This document shows, piece after piece, positions 19,867-28,137 of a stretch of 64,000 bases of DNA. Origin of the DNA: Stutzerimonas chloritidismutans AW-1. Its GTDB lineage: Bacteria > Pseudomonadota > Gammaproteobacteria > Pseudomonadales > Pseudomonadaceae. The first letter of the stretch is position 1. Every line of letters begins with the position of its first letter. The notes below the pieces were generated by a model. That model made no database searches. It was not told the DNA's origin and saw nothing but the letters and a program-made list of their open reading frames with translations. The position numbers and the translations under genes are program-made. Location of the stretch: the NCBI RefSeq assembly GCF_000495915.1, contig NZ_AOFQ01000029.1:29616-93615 (forward strand), written 5' to 3'.

Positions 19867-21672
19867 ATGCCCGACTACAAGGCCCCCTTGCGCGATATCC
19901 GTTTCGTACGTGACGAGCTGCTCGGCTACGAAGCGCACTATCAGAGCCTTCCGGGATGTGAAGACGCCACCCCGGACATGGTCAACGCGATTCTCGATGA
20001 GGGCGCGAAGTTCTGTGAGCAGGTACTCGCTCCGCTGAATCGCGTCGGCGACATCGAAGGCTGCACCTGGAGCGAGTCGGGCGTGAAGACACCGACCGGT
20101 TTCAAGGAAGCTTACGAACAGTACGTGGCAGGCGGCTGGCCGAGCCTGGCCCATGACGTCGACCACGGCGGTCAGGGTCTGCCCGAGTCCCTCGGTCTGG
20201 CGATCAGCGAAATGATCGGTCAGGCCAACTGGTCCTGGGGCATGTACCCCGGCCTGTCTCATGGCTGCATGAACACCATCGCTACCCACGGTACCGACGA
20301 TCAGAAGCACACCTATCTGAGCAAGCTTGTGTCCGGCCAGTGGACCGGCACCATGTGCCTGACCGAGCCGCACTGCGGTACCGATCTGGGCATGTTGCGC
20401 ACCAAGGCGGAGCCCCAGGCCGACGGCAGCTACAAGCTGAACGGTACCAAGATTTTCATCTCCTCCGGTGAACACGACATGGCCGAGAACATCGTCCATA
20501 TCGTTCTGGCTCGCCTGCCCGATGCTCCGGCTGGCACCAAGGGCATCTCCCTGTTCATCGTGCCCAAGTTCCTGCCCAACGCCGAAGGCGAGAAGGGCGA
20601 GCGCAACGGTGTGAACTGCGGATCGCTTGAACACAAGATGGGCATCCACGGCAACGCGACCTGCGTCATGAACTTCGACGGCGCCACCGGTTTTCTGATC
20701 GGTCCGCCGAACAAGGGCCTGAACGCGATGTTCACCTTTATGAACACCGCACGTCTGGGTACCGCGCTGCAGGGTCTGGCACATGCCGAGATCGGTTTCC
20801 AGGGCGGCATCAAGTACGCTCGTGAGCGCCTGCAGATGCGCGCGCTGAGCGGCCCCAAGGCGCCGGAAAAGCCAGCCGACCCGATCATCGTGCATCCGGA
20901 CGTGCGTCGCATGCTGTTGACCATGAAGGCGTTCGCCGAGGGCAACCGCGCGATGGTCTACTTCACCGCCAAGCAGGTCGACATCGTCAAGAACAGCCAG
21001 GATGAAGAGCAGAAGAAGCAGGCCGACACGCTGCTGGCCTTCCTCACGCCGATCGCCAAGGCGTTCATGACCGAAGTGGGCTTCGAAGCTGCCAACCACG
21101 GCGTGCAGATCTACGGTGGTCACGGCTTCATCGCCGAGTGGGGCATGGAGCAGAACGTGCGTGACGCGCGTATCTCCATGCTGTACGAGGGCACCACCGG
21201 TATCCAGGCGCTGGATCTGTTGGGCCGCAAGGTGCTGATGACCCAGGGCGAGGCGCTGAAGTCCTTCACCAAGATCGTGCACAAGTTCTGCCAGAACCAG
21301 GAAGGCAACGAAGCCATCAAGGAGTTCGTTACCCCCCTGAATCAGCTGAACAAGGAGTGGGGCGAGCTGACCATGAAGATCGGCATGGCGGCCATGAAGG
21401 ATCGTGAAATGGTCGGTGCGGCGTCGGTCGACTACTGCATGTATTCCGGCTACGCCTGTCTCGCCTATTTCTGGGCTGACATGGCTCGGGTTGCTGCCGA
21501 GAAACTGGCTGAGGGCACCTCCGAGGAGGCGTTCTACAAGGCCAAGCTGCAGACCGCGCGATTCTACTTCCAGCGCATCCTGCCGCGTACCCGCATGCAT
21601 GTCGACGCCATGCTGTCCGGTGCCGACAACCTGATGCAGATGGCTGAGGAAGACTTCGCTCTCGGTTACTGA
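19867..21672 (+). CDS. Acyl-CoA dehydrogenase (about 600-residue FadE-type)
   Basis: A 601-residue FAD enzyme for the first step of fatty-acid beta-oxidation. It has the N-terminal extension MPDYKAPLRDIRFV of this subfamily, the FAD/substrate block MCLTEPHCGTDLGMLRTKAE, and the C-terminal catalytic-region pattern QIYGGHGFIAEWGMEQNVRD with RISMLYEGTTGIQALDLLGR, the stretch that carries the glutamate base. The ATG at 19867 is preferred over the longer frame because the conserved N-terminus begins there. Two PsrA-type boxes sit on its promoter, and a terminator follows 18 bases after the stop. Confidence 0.95.
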   Translation: MPDYKAPLRDIRFVRDELLGYEAHYQSLPGCEDATPDMVNAILDEGAKFCEQVLAPLNRVGDIEGCTWSESGVKTPTGFKEAYEQYVAGGWPSLAHDVDHGGQGLPESLGLAISEMIGQANWSWGMYPGLSHGCMNTIATHGTDDQKHTYLSKLVSGQWTGTMCLTEPHCGTDLGMLRTKAEPQADGSYKLNGTKIFISSGEHDMAENIVHIVLARLPDAPAGTKGISLFIVPKFLPNAEGEKGERNGVNCGSLEHKMGIHGNATCVMNFDGATGFLIGPPNKGLNAMFTFMNTARLGTALQGLAHAEIGFQGGIKYARERLQMRALSGPKAPEKPADPIIVHPDVRRMLLTMKAFAEGNRAMVYFTAKQVDIVKNSQDEEQKKQADTLLAFLTPIAKAFMTEVGFEAANHGVQIYGGHGFIAEWGMEQNVRDARISMLYEGTTGIQALDLLGRKVLMTQGEALKSFTKIVHKFCQNQEGNEAIKEFVTPLNQLNKEWGELTMKIGMAAMKDREMVGAASVDYCMYSGYACLAYFWADMARVAAEKLAEGTSEEAFYKAKLQTARFYFQRILPRTRMHVDAMLSGADNLMQMAEEDFALGY

Positions 21673-21690
21673 CGGGTTGAGGTTGTAAAG

Positions 21691-21719
21691 AAAAGCCGCT
21701 GCTTTGCAGCGGCTTTTTT
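21691..21719 (+). terminator. Rho-independent terminator after the first acyl-CoA dehydrogenase
   Basis: The stem AAGCCGCTGC/GCAGCGGCTT with a TTT loop is followed by six T residues. It begins 18 bases after the stop codon. The group II intron begins immediately after the T-tract, the preferred target of class C introns. Confidence 0.93.
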
Positions 21720-22248
21720 GTGGTGCGCCAGGCATGGCGCGTAGCGCCGTGACTGGCGCTGTCGGGTTCACTGTGGTGGTGAGCCTGGCGACTTGGAGGT
21801 GAAAGTCCTCTACACACCCGGCAAGGGGAAGTGTTAGCTGAAGGCAAGGGTGTCGCGGGCGACTGCGAATCTGAAGGAAGCCCGAGGCAAAATGCTGGCC
21901 TGACGAACAGGAAGCGGATGAGGCGGCGCAGCGGGGTGAGGTGGCCATAATCGCCAAAGCCCGATACTTGCACGGAACGCTGCGACGTAGATCCGACAGG
22001 CATAAGCAGGAAGGTCGCGCGAATTACCCTGGGAGATCTGTACGCTTGCCATTGTGCTACCGATTGTCGAGAGGCGACGGGATGGGCGTGCAGAAGTCAG
22101 CCGAGGCCGTAGTAAGTGGCGGTCAACCACGCCATCAAGGGCCGAACAGGTCATGCCGCCAGTAGGCGTCAGCGTCTCGTCGATAACCGAAATGCAGAAA
22201 TTTCTCCAAGAGAAGACTGTCACCCCGAGTCCCGGCCAGAGGCCGAGG

Positions 22249-23574
22249 ATGACGCCTGACAGCGCAGAGGTATCGGCGGCGTCGGTGACGTGGATGAACG
22301 CGGAGCCGGACACGCTGATGGAGCGGGTGCTTGCACCGGCGAATCTCAAGCGTGCGTATCAGCGCGTGGTCAGCAACAAGGGGGCGCCGGGTGCCGATGG
22401 CATGACGGTCGCCGACTTGGCAGGCTACGTGAAACAGTATTGGCCCATCCTGAAGGTCAGGCTGCTGGCAGGTGAATACCATCCCCAGGCAGTGCGGGCG
22501 GTCGAAATTCCCAAACCGCAGGGCGGTATGCGGCAACTGGGCATTCCCAGTGTCGTGGATCGCCTGATCCAGCAAGCCCTGCTGCAACAGCTCACGCCGA
22601 TCTTCGATCCGCTGTTCTCGGACTATAGCTACGGCTTCCGTCCGGGCAGAAGCGCTCACCAGGCTGTCGAGATGGCCCGCACCCATGTGGCGGCGGGTCA
22701 TAGGTGTTGCGTGGAACTCGATCTGGAGAAGTTCTTTGATCGGGTCAACCACGACATCCTGATGTTCTGTGTTGAGCGCCATGTCGAAGACAAACAGGTG
22801 CTCAGACTCATCCGCCGTTACCTCGAAGCGGGCGTCATGTCGGACGGGGTTGTCAGCCATCGGCAGGAGGGGGCGCCGCAAGGCGGCCCGCTTTCGCCGC
22901 TGCTGTCGAACATCCTGCTCGATGAACTCGACCGTGAGTTGGAGCGGCGAGGCCATCGCTTCGTGCGCTATGCCGATGACGCGAACATTTATGTCCGTAG
23001 TCCGCGTGCTGGCGAACGAGTGCTGGCCAGTGTCGAGCGGTTCCTGAATCACCGTCTGAAACTGAGACTGAATCGGGACAAGAGTCGCGTGGCTGGGTCG
23101 TGGAAATGCGACTACCTGGGGTATGGGATGAGTTGGCACTCGCTGCCTAGACTGCGAGTGGCAACCATGAGCCTGCGCCGTGTGCGCGACCGTCTCAGGG
23201 AACTGCTGCGAGGGGTGCGGGGCCACAAGATGGCGAATGTCATCGAGCGGGTAAACCCGGTGCTGCGAGGCTGGGCAGGCTACTTCAAGCTCAGCCAGAG
23301 CAAGCGTCCACTGGAAGAGCTGGATGGCTGGGTCAGGCACAAACTTCGCTGTGTCATCTGGCGGCAATGGAAGCAGCCCTCTACGAGGGCGCGCAACCTG
23401 ATGCGCCTGGGATTGAGCGAGGAGCGTGCCTGCAAGTCGGCCTTCAATGGCCGAGGCCCGTGGTGGAACTCAGGAGCGCCGCATATGAATCAGGCGCTGC
23501 CGAAGAAGCTATGGGACAGACTTGGACTGGTCTCGATACTGGATACGATCAATCGGCTTAACCGCATGGCCTGA
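22249..23574 (+). CDS. Group II intron reverse transcriptase/maturase
   Basis: About 441 residues from the ATG at 22249 (MTPDSAEVSAASV). It has the RT motifs in order: NKGAPGADGMTV, then MRQLGIPSVVDRLIQQAL, SYGFRPGRSAHQAV, the metal-binding LDLEKFFDRVNHD, GAPQGGPLSPLLSNILLDE and the catalytic RYADDANIYV. The maturase (GIIM) domain with LNRDKSRV and VLRGWAGYFKLSQ follows, and there is no HNH endonuclease domain. The frame is open further up (ATGs at 22192, 22153 and 22054), so the start is uncertain. The stop codon lies on the edge of domain V. All RT residues are intact, so the element may be active. Confidence 0.92.
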   Translation: MTPDSAEVSAASVTWMNAEPDTLMERVLAPANLKRAYQRVVSNKGAPGADGMTVADLAGYVKQYWPILKVRLLAGEYHPQAVRAVEIPKPQGGMRQLGIPSVVDRLIQQALLQQLTPIFDPLFSDYSYGFRPGRSAHQAVEMARTHVAAGHRCCVELDLEKFFDRVNHDILMFCVERHVEDKQVLRLIRRYLEAGVMSDGVVSHRQEGAPQGGPLSPLLSNILLDELDRELERRGHRFVRYADDANIYVRSPRAGERVLASVERFLNHRLKLRLNRDKSRVAGSWKCDYLGYGMSWHSLPRLRVATMSLRRVRDRLRELLRGVRGHKMANVIERVNPVLRGWAGYFKLSQSKRPLEELDGWVRHKLRCVIWRQWKQPSTRARNLMRLGLSEERACKSAFNGRGPWWNSGAPHMNQALPKKLWDRLGLVSILDTINRLNRMA

Positions 23575-23607
23575 ACCGCCGTGTACGGAACCGTACGCAC
23601 GGTGGTG
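23574..23607 (+). ncRNA. Group II intron domain V
   Basis: A 34-base hairpin with outer arms ACCGCCGTG and CACGGTGGT (one G-U pair), an inner GUAC stem and a small loop. The catalytic triad position reads CGC, as in class C introns, rather than the more common AGC. The first base is the last base of the maturase stop codon. Confidence 0.8.
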
Positions 23608-23757
23608 TGGGAGGACGGCGGCCGTGAGGCCGCCTCCTACCCGATCCCGATCCAGACGTTGTACTGCTTTTGCCGCATCTTCGCCGGTATTTCGGCTGCA
23701 CAACTGGGAGCAAGAAGGCAAAATGCTAGCTTTTCTCGGCAGCATGCCGGAGTTGCC

Positions 23758-25047
23758 GTGTCGCGTACCGTCCCGCCTCGCTTCAGCCATTTTCTCGCGC
23801 CATTGGCCCTGTTGCTCGGCGGAGAGGTCATCGCGCGTCAGGTTTCGCTGAACGAGTTCTTCACGTCGCTCTATAACGTCCTGCCGACCGTACTGCTGTT
23901 GCTCGGCGGTGCGCTTTGCATGATGTACGGCCGCATCCGCGAGCTGTTTCTGCTGCTCTGCGTCTATCTTGCCTATTTCCTCCTCGATATCCACGCCGAT
24001 CACTACCGGGCGCATGGCACTCTGCTGGACGATGCTGCACTGACCTTTCATCTCTGCAGCTTGCTACTGCCGCTGCTTTACGGCCTGTATGGCGTGTGGC
24101 GAGAGCGCAGTCACCTGGCGCAGGACGGCCTGGCCCGTGCCGCCGTGCTGTTTGCCGTCGGCGTCGTCGCCGTGGCGCTGGCAAAGCGGTTTCCGGAAGC
24201 GTTACATGCCTGGCTGGTGGTGATTCGCTGGCCCGCGCTCAAGGCCGACTGGCTACCGCTCATCCAGCTGGCGTATCCGGTGTTCCTCGTGGCGCTGGTA
24301 TTGCTGATCGTCCAGTACCTTCGCCAGCCGCGACCTTCCCATGCGGCGCAGATCATCGCGCTGCTCGGCATTCTGCTGATGCTGCCGCAGACGTTCAGCC
24401 GCTATGCCGCCCTCAACATTCTGAGCAGCCATGTGCTGCTGATGCTGGTGACGGCAATCGCTCATGAGGCTTATCTCATGGCCTTTCGTGACGAGCTGAC
24501 CGGCCTGCCTGGGCGTCGCGCTCTGAATGAGCGACTGCAGCGCCTGGGGCGGCAGTATGTGCTGGCGATGGCTGATGTGGACCACTTCAAGCGCTTCAAC
24601 GATACCTATGGTCACGACGTCGGTGATCAGGTGCTGAAGATGGTTGCCAGCCGGCTGCGCAAGATCGGCGGCGGTGGGCGCGCCTATCGTTATGGCGGTG
24701 AGGAATTCACTCTGGTATTTCCTGGGCACAGTATCGAGGAGTGCCTGCCGCACCTCGAGGCGGTACGCCAGTCGGTGGAGGCTTATGCCCTGCAGCTGCG
24801 TGACGCAGACAATCGGCCGAAGGATGATCGGCGCGGCCGTATGGCCCGGGGAGCGGCGTCGGCGAACCAGGTCTCGGTGACCATCAGCATCGGAGTGGCG
24901 GAGCGACAAGGCGAGCAGCGCAGTCCGGAAGAGGTGATCAAGGCCGCCGACCAAGCGCTGTACAGTGCAAAAAAAGCAGGAAGAAACTGTTTGCGAGCGC
25001 ATGGCAGTGGCCGCGGCGCGGTGCGCATGGCCGAGCATTCGCGTTAG
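23758..25047 (+). CDS. Membrane-anchored GGDEF diguanylate cyclase
   Basis: About 429 residues from a GTG at 23758 (VSRTVPPRFSHFLA), chosen because GGAG precedes it by six bases; the frame is open upstream into the intron. The N-terminal half has about seven hydrophobic segments. The C-terminal half is a GGDEF domain with DELTGLPGRRALNERL, the metal-binding ADVDHFKRFND, and an intact GGEEF signature in RYGGEEFTLVF. No RxxD inhibitory site precedes GGEEF. It should make c-di-GMP from two GTP at the inner membrane. It stands between two acyl-CoA dehydrogenase genes; the intron separates it from the upstream one. Confidence 0.9.
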   Translation: MSRTVPPRFSHFLAPLALLLGGEVIARQVSLNEFFTSLYNVLPTVLLLLGGALCMMYGRIRELFLLLCVYLAYFLLDIHADHYRAHGTLLDDAALTFHLCSLLLPLLYGLYGVWRERSHLAQDGLARAAVLFAVGVVAVALAKRFPEALHAWLVVIRWPALKADWLPLIQLAYPVFLVALVLLIVQYLRQPRPSHAAQIIALLGILLMLPQTFSRYAALNILSSHVLLMLVTAIAHEAYLMAFRDELTGLPGRRALNERLQRLGRQYVLAMADVDHFKRFNDTYGHDVGDQVLKMVASRLRKIGGGGRAYRYGGEEFTLVFPGHSIEECLPHLEAVRQSVEAYALQLRDADNRPKDDRRGRMARGAASANQVSVTISIGVAERQGEQRSPEEVIKAADQALYSAKKAGRNCLRAHGSGRGAVRMAEHSR

Positions 25048-25186
25048 GGTTGCATCGGTATTGATAGTGACTGGTCAAAACTATCTGGTCATAAAAAGAC
25101 GCTTAATCCTGTCCTGGTTATTCGGTTAGACTCGCTGGAAACGGCCCATAGTGGCCGCAACCCAGTGTCTTGCGAGGAACCTTGCC

Positions 25187-26965
25187 ATGGCTGACTACCA
25201 AGCGCCGCTGCGCGACATGCGTTTTGTCCTGAATGAAGTCTTCGACGCGCCGAAACTCTGGCAGTCGCTGCCAGCGCTGGCCGAGGTGGTCGATGCCGAG
25301 ACGGCCGATGCAATTCTCGAGGAAGCTGGCAAGATCACCGCCAACAGCATCGCGCCGCTCAACCGCAGCGGTGACGAAGAAGGCTGCCGCTGGGACGCCG
25401 GGGCGGTTTCTACGCCCGCCGGCTACCGCGAGGCTTATCAGCTATACGCCGAAGGCGGCTGGGTCGGTGTCGGTGGCGATCCGGCGTTCGGCGGGATGGG
25501 TATGCCCAAGGTCATCTCGGCTCAGGTTGAGGAGATGATGAACTCCGCCAGCCTGGCCTTCGGCCTCTATCCGATGCTGACGTCCGGCGCCTGCCTGTCG
25601 ATCTACGCCCACGCCAGCGAGGAGCTCAAGCAGAAGTACCTGCCGAACATGTATGCCGGTGTCTGGTCCGGCTCAATGTGCTTGACCGAGCCGCATGCGG
25701 GCACCGATCTGGGCATCATCCGCACCAAGGCCGAGCCTCAGGCCGATGGTTCCTACAAGGTCAGCGGTACCAAAATCTTCATCACTGGCGGTGAGCACGA
25801 CCTGACCGAGAACATCATCCACCTGGTGCTGGCCAAGCTGCCGGATGCGCCAGCTGGCTCCCGCGGCATCTCGTTGTTCCTGGTGCCGAAGGTGATGGTC
25901 AACGAGGACGGCACCCTGGGTGAGCGCAACTCGCTGTCCTGCGGTTCCATCGAGCACAAGATGGGTATCCAGGCCTCGGCGACCTGCGTGATGAACTTCG
26001 ACGGTGCCACCGGCTGGATGGTCGGCGAGCCGAACAAGGGCCTCGCAGCGATGTTCACCATGATGAACTACGAGCGTCTGGGCGTCGGTATTCAGGGCCT
26101 GTCGACTGGCGAGCGCTCCTATCAGAGCGCCATCGAGTATGCCCGCGAGCGTATCCAGAGCCGCGCACCGACCGGACCGATTGCGCAGGACAAGGCAGCC
26201 GATCCGATCATCGTGCATCCGGATGTGCGCCGCATGCTGCTGACCATGAAGGCGTTGAACGAGGGTGGTCGCGCGTTCTCCAGTTATGTCGCGCTGCAGC
26301 TCGATATCGCCAAGTTCAGTGACGACGACGAGGCGCGACTGCGAGCCGAGGCGCAGGTGGCGCTGCTGACACCGGTGGCCAAGGCTTTCCTCACTGACAT
26401 GGGGCTGGAAACCACGGTACATGGCCAGCAGATTTTCGGCGGCCATGGCTTCATCCGCGAGTGGGGCCAGGAGCAGCTGGTGCGTGACTGCCGCATTACT
26501 CAGATCTACGAGGGCACCAACGGCATTCAAGCGCTGGACCTGGTTGGGCGCAAGATCGTCGGCAGTGGTGGCACCATGTATCAGGCCTTCGTCGATGAAA
26601 TTCGCGCATTCATCGCTGATGCCGGTCCGGAGCTGGCGGAGTTCGCCGAGCCCCTCAAGGCTGCCATGGACAATCTGGATGAGCTGACCGCCTGGGTTAT
26701 CGATCAGGCCAAGGTGAATCCGAACGAAATCGGCGCCGCCTCGGTGGAGTACCTGCACGTGTTCGGCTACACCGCTTATGCGTACATGTGGGCACGCATG
26801 GCGGCGACGGCATTCGCCAAACAGGATGAAGGCGACTTCTACCAGAGCAAGCTGGGAACCGCGCGTTTCTACTTTGCTCGCCTGTTGCCGCGAATTCATT
26901 CGCTGAGCGCTTCGGTCAAGGCCGGAAGCGAGTCGCTGTACCTGCTCGACGCTGCTCAATTCTGA
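25187..26965 (+). CDS. Acyl-CoA dehydrogenase, second 600-residue paralogue
   Basis: A 592-residue relative of the upstream acyl-CoA dehydrogenase, with matching start (MADYQAPLRDMRFVLNEVFD), SMCLTEPHAGTDLGIIRTKA, a GGHGFIREWGQEQLVRDCR block and RITQIYEGTNGIQALDLVG. It is a second beta-oxidation dehydrogenase, perhaps with different chain-length preference. CGAGGA precedes the ATG at 25187. No PsrA-type dyad was found in the 139-base leader. Instead there is a direct repeat CTGGTCA at 25071 and 25085. Confidence 0.95.
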   Translation: MADYQAPLRDMRFVLNEVFDAPKLWQSLPALAEVVDAETADAILEEAGKITANSIAPLNRSGDEEGCRWDAGAVSTPAGYREAYQLYAEGGWVGVGGDPAFGGMGMPKVISAQVEEMMNSASLAFGLYPMLTSGACLSIYAHASEELKQKYLPNMYAGVWSGSMCLTEPHAGTDLGIIRTKAEPQADGSYKVSGTKIFITGGEHDLTENIIHLVLAKLPDAPAGSRGISLFLVPKVMVNEDGTLGERNSLSCGSIEHKMGIQASATCVMNFDGATGWMVGEPNKGLAAMFTMMNYERLGVGIQGLSTGERSYQSAIEYARERIQSRAPTGPIAQDKAADPIIVHPDVRRMLLTMKALNEGGRAFSSYVALQLDIAKFSDDDEARLRAEAQVALLTPVAKAFLTDMGLETTVHGQQIFGGHGFIREWGQEQLVRDCRITQIYEGTNGIQALDLVGRKIVGSGGTMYQAFVDEIRAFIADAGPELAEFAEPLKAAMDNLDELTAWVIDQAKVNPNEIGAASVEYLHVFGYTAYAYMWARMAATAFAKQDEGDFYQSKLGTARFYFARLLPRIHSLSASVKAGSESLYLLDAAQF

Positions 26966-27056
26966 GAAGCCGCGGCTTAATCTAAAGGCAATATGAAATT
27001 ATTTGGCCATGACGCGGAACGATTAAGCCGCCCTTCAGGTCATAAAAACCGCACCA

Positions 27057-27074
27057 TGTAAGCCTGGACTTACA
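27057..27074 (+). promoter_or_regulatory. GacA-binding upstream activating sequence
   Basis: TGTAAG-cctgga-CTTACA is an exact match to the GacA box TGTAAG-N6-CTTACA that precedes rsmX, rsmY and rsmZ genes in Pseudomonas. It lies about 55-60 bases before the likely sRNA start, the usual distance. In pseudomonads this motif is largely restricted to Rsm sRNA promoters. Confidence 0.9.
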
Positions 27075-27123
27075 GCACTGCATCAAGGATGACGCGATGT
27101 AGGAAAAGGCTTACAAGGCGTGA

Positions 27124-27298
27124 TGCACAATGGCTACTACAGGCTCACAAGGTCTGACGGTAATCTACTGCTTAAGGACGTGGCGCATGGAAAGCGCAAA
27201 TCAATAAAACGGACCACACAGGGAGCGGCGCCAGGATGGCGCGCGATCATGGATGTCAGGATTCAGTCTGCAGAGCCCCGCTTCGGCGGGGTTTTTCT
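27124..27298 (+). ncRNA. rsmY: Rsm-type regulatory sRNA (RsmY/RsmZ-like)
   Basis: About 175 bases from a predicted start near 27124 (possible -10 TACAAG at 27112-27117) to a strong terminator. Seven GGA motifs occur at 27176, 27189, 27211, 27222, 27234, 27251 and 27259. Two are displayed in hairpin loops: GCGC-ATGGAAA-GCGC (27183-27197) and GCGCC-AGGAT-GGCGC (27228-27242). Such loops sequester the translational repressor RsmA/CsrA. A perfect GacA box lies upstream. I recall P. putida rsmY lying next to acyl-CoA dehydrogenase genes, hence the rsmY name, but RsmZ or RsmX is possible. Length is somewhat above the usual 110-130, so the true start may be further downstream. Confidence 0.82.
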
Positions 27299-27300
27299 TT
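27276..27300 (+). terminator. Terminator of the Rsm-type sRNA
   Basis: CCCCGC-TTCG-GCGGGG, a six-base-pair GC stem with a stable UUCG tetraloop, is followed by TTTTTCTTTT. It lies about 300 bases beyond the stop codon of the preceding dehydrogenase, too far to be that gene's natural end, which fits an independent short transcript. Confidence 0.95.
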
Positions 27301-27378
27301 TCTGCTTAGTTCTTATGCCAGCAGTCAGTCATTCAGGCGGCCTTGCGACCGCTTAGGCTTAGCCCGACTGTTCCGGCA

Positions 27379-28026
27379 TCAATTCGGCAGGCACACACCG
27401 GTCCCACCAAGCCCGCAATATCCCCCAGGATTCTTTGCCAGATACTGCTGGTGATAGGCCTCTGCGTAGTAGAACGGCGGTGCATCGTCTACCTCGGTGG
27501 TGATGGCCGGAAAGCCCGCTGCGCTTAGTTGTCGCTGGAAACGTTCACGGCTTGCCTCTGCCTCGCGGCGCTGCTGTGCATCCATGCAGTAGATCGCCGA
27601 ACGGTACTGGCTGCCGACATCGTTACCCTGCCGCATCCCCTGGGTCGGGTTGTGTGCCTCCCAGAAAACGCGTAGCAGCGTGCCGTAGTCGATCTGCTGA
27701 GGATCGAAGACCACCAGTACCGCCTCCGTATGCCCGGTAAGCCCGGAACAGACTTCATCGTACGTCGGGTTCGGGGTCAGGCCTCCGGCATAGCCGACAG
27801 CCGTTGTCCACACTCCCGGCTGCTCCCAGAACCGGCGTTCCGCTCCCCAGAAGCAGCCCATGCCAAACACCGCCTGGCAAAGGCCTGCTGGAAAGGGTGG
27901 CTGCAGCGGGTTGCCATTGACGTAGTGGGCGGGGGGGACCGGTACGGGTGTCGAGCGGCCGGGCAAGGCCTGCTCGGCGGTGGGCAGTGCCTGTTTGTTG
28001 ATCAGAATCTGCGAGCGTAGCGACAT
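27379..28026 (-). CDS. msrA: Peptide methionine sulfoxide reductase MsrA
   Basis: A 215-residue enzyme that repairs methionine-S-sulfoxide in proteins. The catalytic cysteine is in [14 protein letters not shown]. Resolving cysteines are at the C-terminus ([15 protein letters not shown]), as in the three-cysteine E. coli type. The length matches that type. It lies between the sRNA and dipA; in P. aeruginosa msrA is likewise next to dipA, as I recall. Confidence 0.97.
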   Translation of the reverse strand: MSLRSQILINKQALPTAEQALPGRSTPVPVPPAHYVNGNPLQPPFPAGLCQAVFGMGCFWGAERRFWEQPGVWTTAVGYAGGLTPNPTYDEVCSGLTGHTEAVLVVFDPQQIDYGTLLRVFWEAHNPTQGMRQGNDVGSQYRSAIYCMDAQQRREAEASRERFQRQLSAAGFPAITTEVDDAPPFYYAEAYHQQYLAKNPGGYCGLGGTGVCLPN

Positions 28027-28137
28027 GCGAGCCTCGAGCGGGGAAGGTGGCTGACAAGCTAGGCTACAAAAGCCCGGGAGCCAGTGAAAGCGCCACGGCT
28101 ACCACGCGTCGCAGAGTTCTGCGCAAACGGCTGGCAC

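Larger units (their letters stand above)
21723..23645 (+). mobile_element. Bacterial class C group II intron with encoded maturase
   Basis: The element runs from GTGCG (21723), four bases after a terminator T-tract, to a CCGAT end at about 23645, roughly 1.92 kb. It holds a structured 5' region without genes (21723 to about 22150), a reverse transcriptase/maturase gene, a domain V hairpin at 23574-23607 and a domain VI stem (GGGAGGACGGCGG...CCGCCTCCTAC) just before the end. Insertion right behind a terminator, the short maturase without an endonuclease domain and a CGC-type domain V triad all indicate class C. The ends are judged by eye and may be off by a few bases. Confidence 0.85.

Noticed and set aside
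19837..21957. A 706-codon minus-strand frame opposite the first acyl-CoA dehydrogenase
   Set aside because: It mirrors codon positions of a highly conserved plus-strand enzyme and its translation is rich in His, Gln and Arg with no recognisable domain. The same holds for long antisense frames at 25673-26959, 34552-36297 and 37227-38771.
23581..23757. Extension of the GGDEF protein to an ATG at 23581
   Set aside because: The extra codons lie mostly within intron domains V and VI, which are folded RNA, and there is no ribosome-binding site; the GTG at 23758 has one.
27120..27356. A 78-codon frame over the sRNA locus
   Set aside because: It runs through a strong terminator with a T-tract, has no Shine-Dalgarno, and the RNA features (GacA box, GGA loops) explain the region better.
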